Positions 6,193 through 6,380 of a stretch of DNA of 6,380 bases are shown piece after piece. Every line of letters begins with the position of its first letter. Positions within the stretch are counted from its first letter, which is position 1. The position numbers and the translations under genes are program-made. The stretch is taken from NCBI GenBank assembly GCA_964541025.1, contig CAZIOW010000045.1, forward strand, positions 1 to 6,380. Direction: 5' to 3'. The DNA comes from JAGDXO01 sp964541025 (GTDB taxonomy: Archaea; Thermoplasmatota; Thermoplasmata; Thermoplasmatales; GCA-001856825). The notes beneath the pieces are model-generated. The model was not told the origin of the DNA and ran no database searches. It saw only the letters and a list, made by a program, of their open reading frames with translations.

Positions 6193-6194
6193 CA

Positions 6195-6380
6195 TCAATG
6201 GAATTCAATATCTTTCGTTACTATAACCTTTCCAAATTCTCCGTCAATGGATGATAGGTTCACCAAATGTACCAGTTCAGGATCCAGTATGGATCCATCC
6301 AACCCCTTTCTCTCAAATGTTGCACAGCAGTCTTCAAGAACGTACGTTTCATATCCCAGGTTCCCAGCCATCCTTGAAGT
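6195..6380 (-). CDS. Isochorismatase/nicotinamidase-type cysteine hydrolase, C-terminal fragment (5' end outside window)
   Basis: The minus strand is open from the window edge to a TGA at 6197-6195, giving 61 residues. The segments TSRMAGNLGYETYVLEDCCA, then ATFERKGLDG, DPELVHL and SSIDGEFGKVIVTKDI, follow the C-terminal pattern of the isochorismatase-like hydrolase family: RMAGNLGF, VEDA.ATF, ELVHA.SLA, HGEFA.VV.T.D. These enzymes use an Asp-Lys-Cys triad to hydrolyse amides or vinyl ethers, such as nicotinamide, N-carbamoyl compounds or isochorismate. The catalytic Cys normally lies a few residues before the RMAGNLG motif, so it would fall just outside the window and its presence cannot be judged. 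The stop is 2 bases from the end of the convergent cupin gene. The family is fairly sure; the substrate is unknown. Confidence 0.82.
   Translation of the reverse strand, partial: TSRMAGNLGYETYVLEDCCATFERKGLDGSILDPELVHLVNLSSIDGEFGKVIVTKDIEFH

Noticed and set aside
1..6380. CRISPR array, tRNA/rRNA gene, insertion sequence or toxin-antitoxin pair
   Set aside because: No regularly spaced repeats, no tRNA-like cloverleaf, no transposase or integrase motifs and no paired small toxin-like genes were seen.

Overview
The window looks like chromosomal DNA from a thermoacidophilic euryarchaeon, probably of the Thermoplasmatales (Thermoplasma/Ferroplasma/Cuniculiplasma-like). This is inference. It rests on moderate GC, heavy use of AGG/AGA and ATA codons, TATA-like boxes about 20-33 bases upstream of several start codons with no well-placed Shine-Dalgarno sequence (leaderless-type promoters), T-rich tracts after stop codons, and very tight spacing between genes. 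No rRNA, tRNA, CRISPR array, insertion sequence or integrase was found.

Left part (1-2557). The window opens inside an NAD(P)-dependent aldehyde dehydrogenase gene on the plus strand (C-terminal 292 residues). It converges, with only 3 bases between stop codons, on a minus-strand two-gene unit: a short class I SAM-dependent methyltransferase followed by an MFS transporter. The transporter start codon lies inside the end of the methyltransferase gene, which suggests translational coupling. A 17-bp inverted repeat lies between the TATA-like box and the start codon of this unit and could be an operator.

Centre (2558-2764). A 207-bp divergent intergenic region carries promoters for both sides. 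It also holds a short minus-strand reading frame for one hydrophobic helix followed by a basic tail. This is either a 29-residue membrane microprotein or the remnant C-terminus of a lost membrane protein gene.

Right part (2765-6380). Three plus-strand genes follow, each with its own TATA-like element: a Nudix hydrolase that matches the coenzyme A diphosphatase signature, a full-length AMP-forming acetyl-CoA synthetase, and a cupin-domain protein of unknown function with an altered second metal motif. At the right edge a minus-strand gene converges on the cupin with a 2-base gap. Its visible 61 residues are the C-terminus of an isochorismatase/nicotinamidase-type cysteine hydrolase.

Taken together, the region encodes small-molecule metabolism: aldehyde oxidation to carboxylate, carboxylate activation to acyl-CoA, and possible CoA turnover, beside a methyltransferase/exporter pair. 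I see no clear defence or mobile system. The less ordinary points are the CoA-diphosphatase-like gene beside the acetyl-CoA synthetase, the methyltransferase/MFS unit with its inverted repeat, the small membrane reading frame, and the unclassified cupin.
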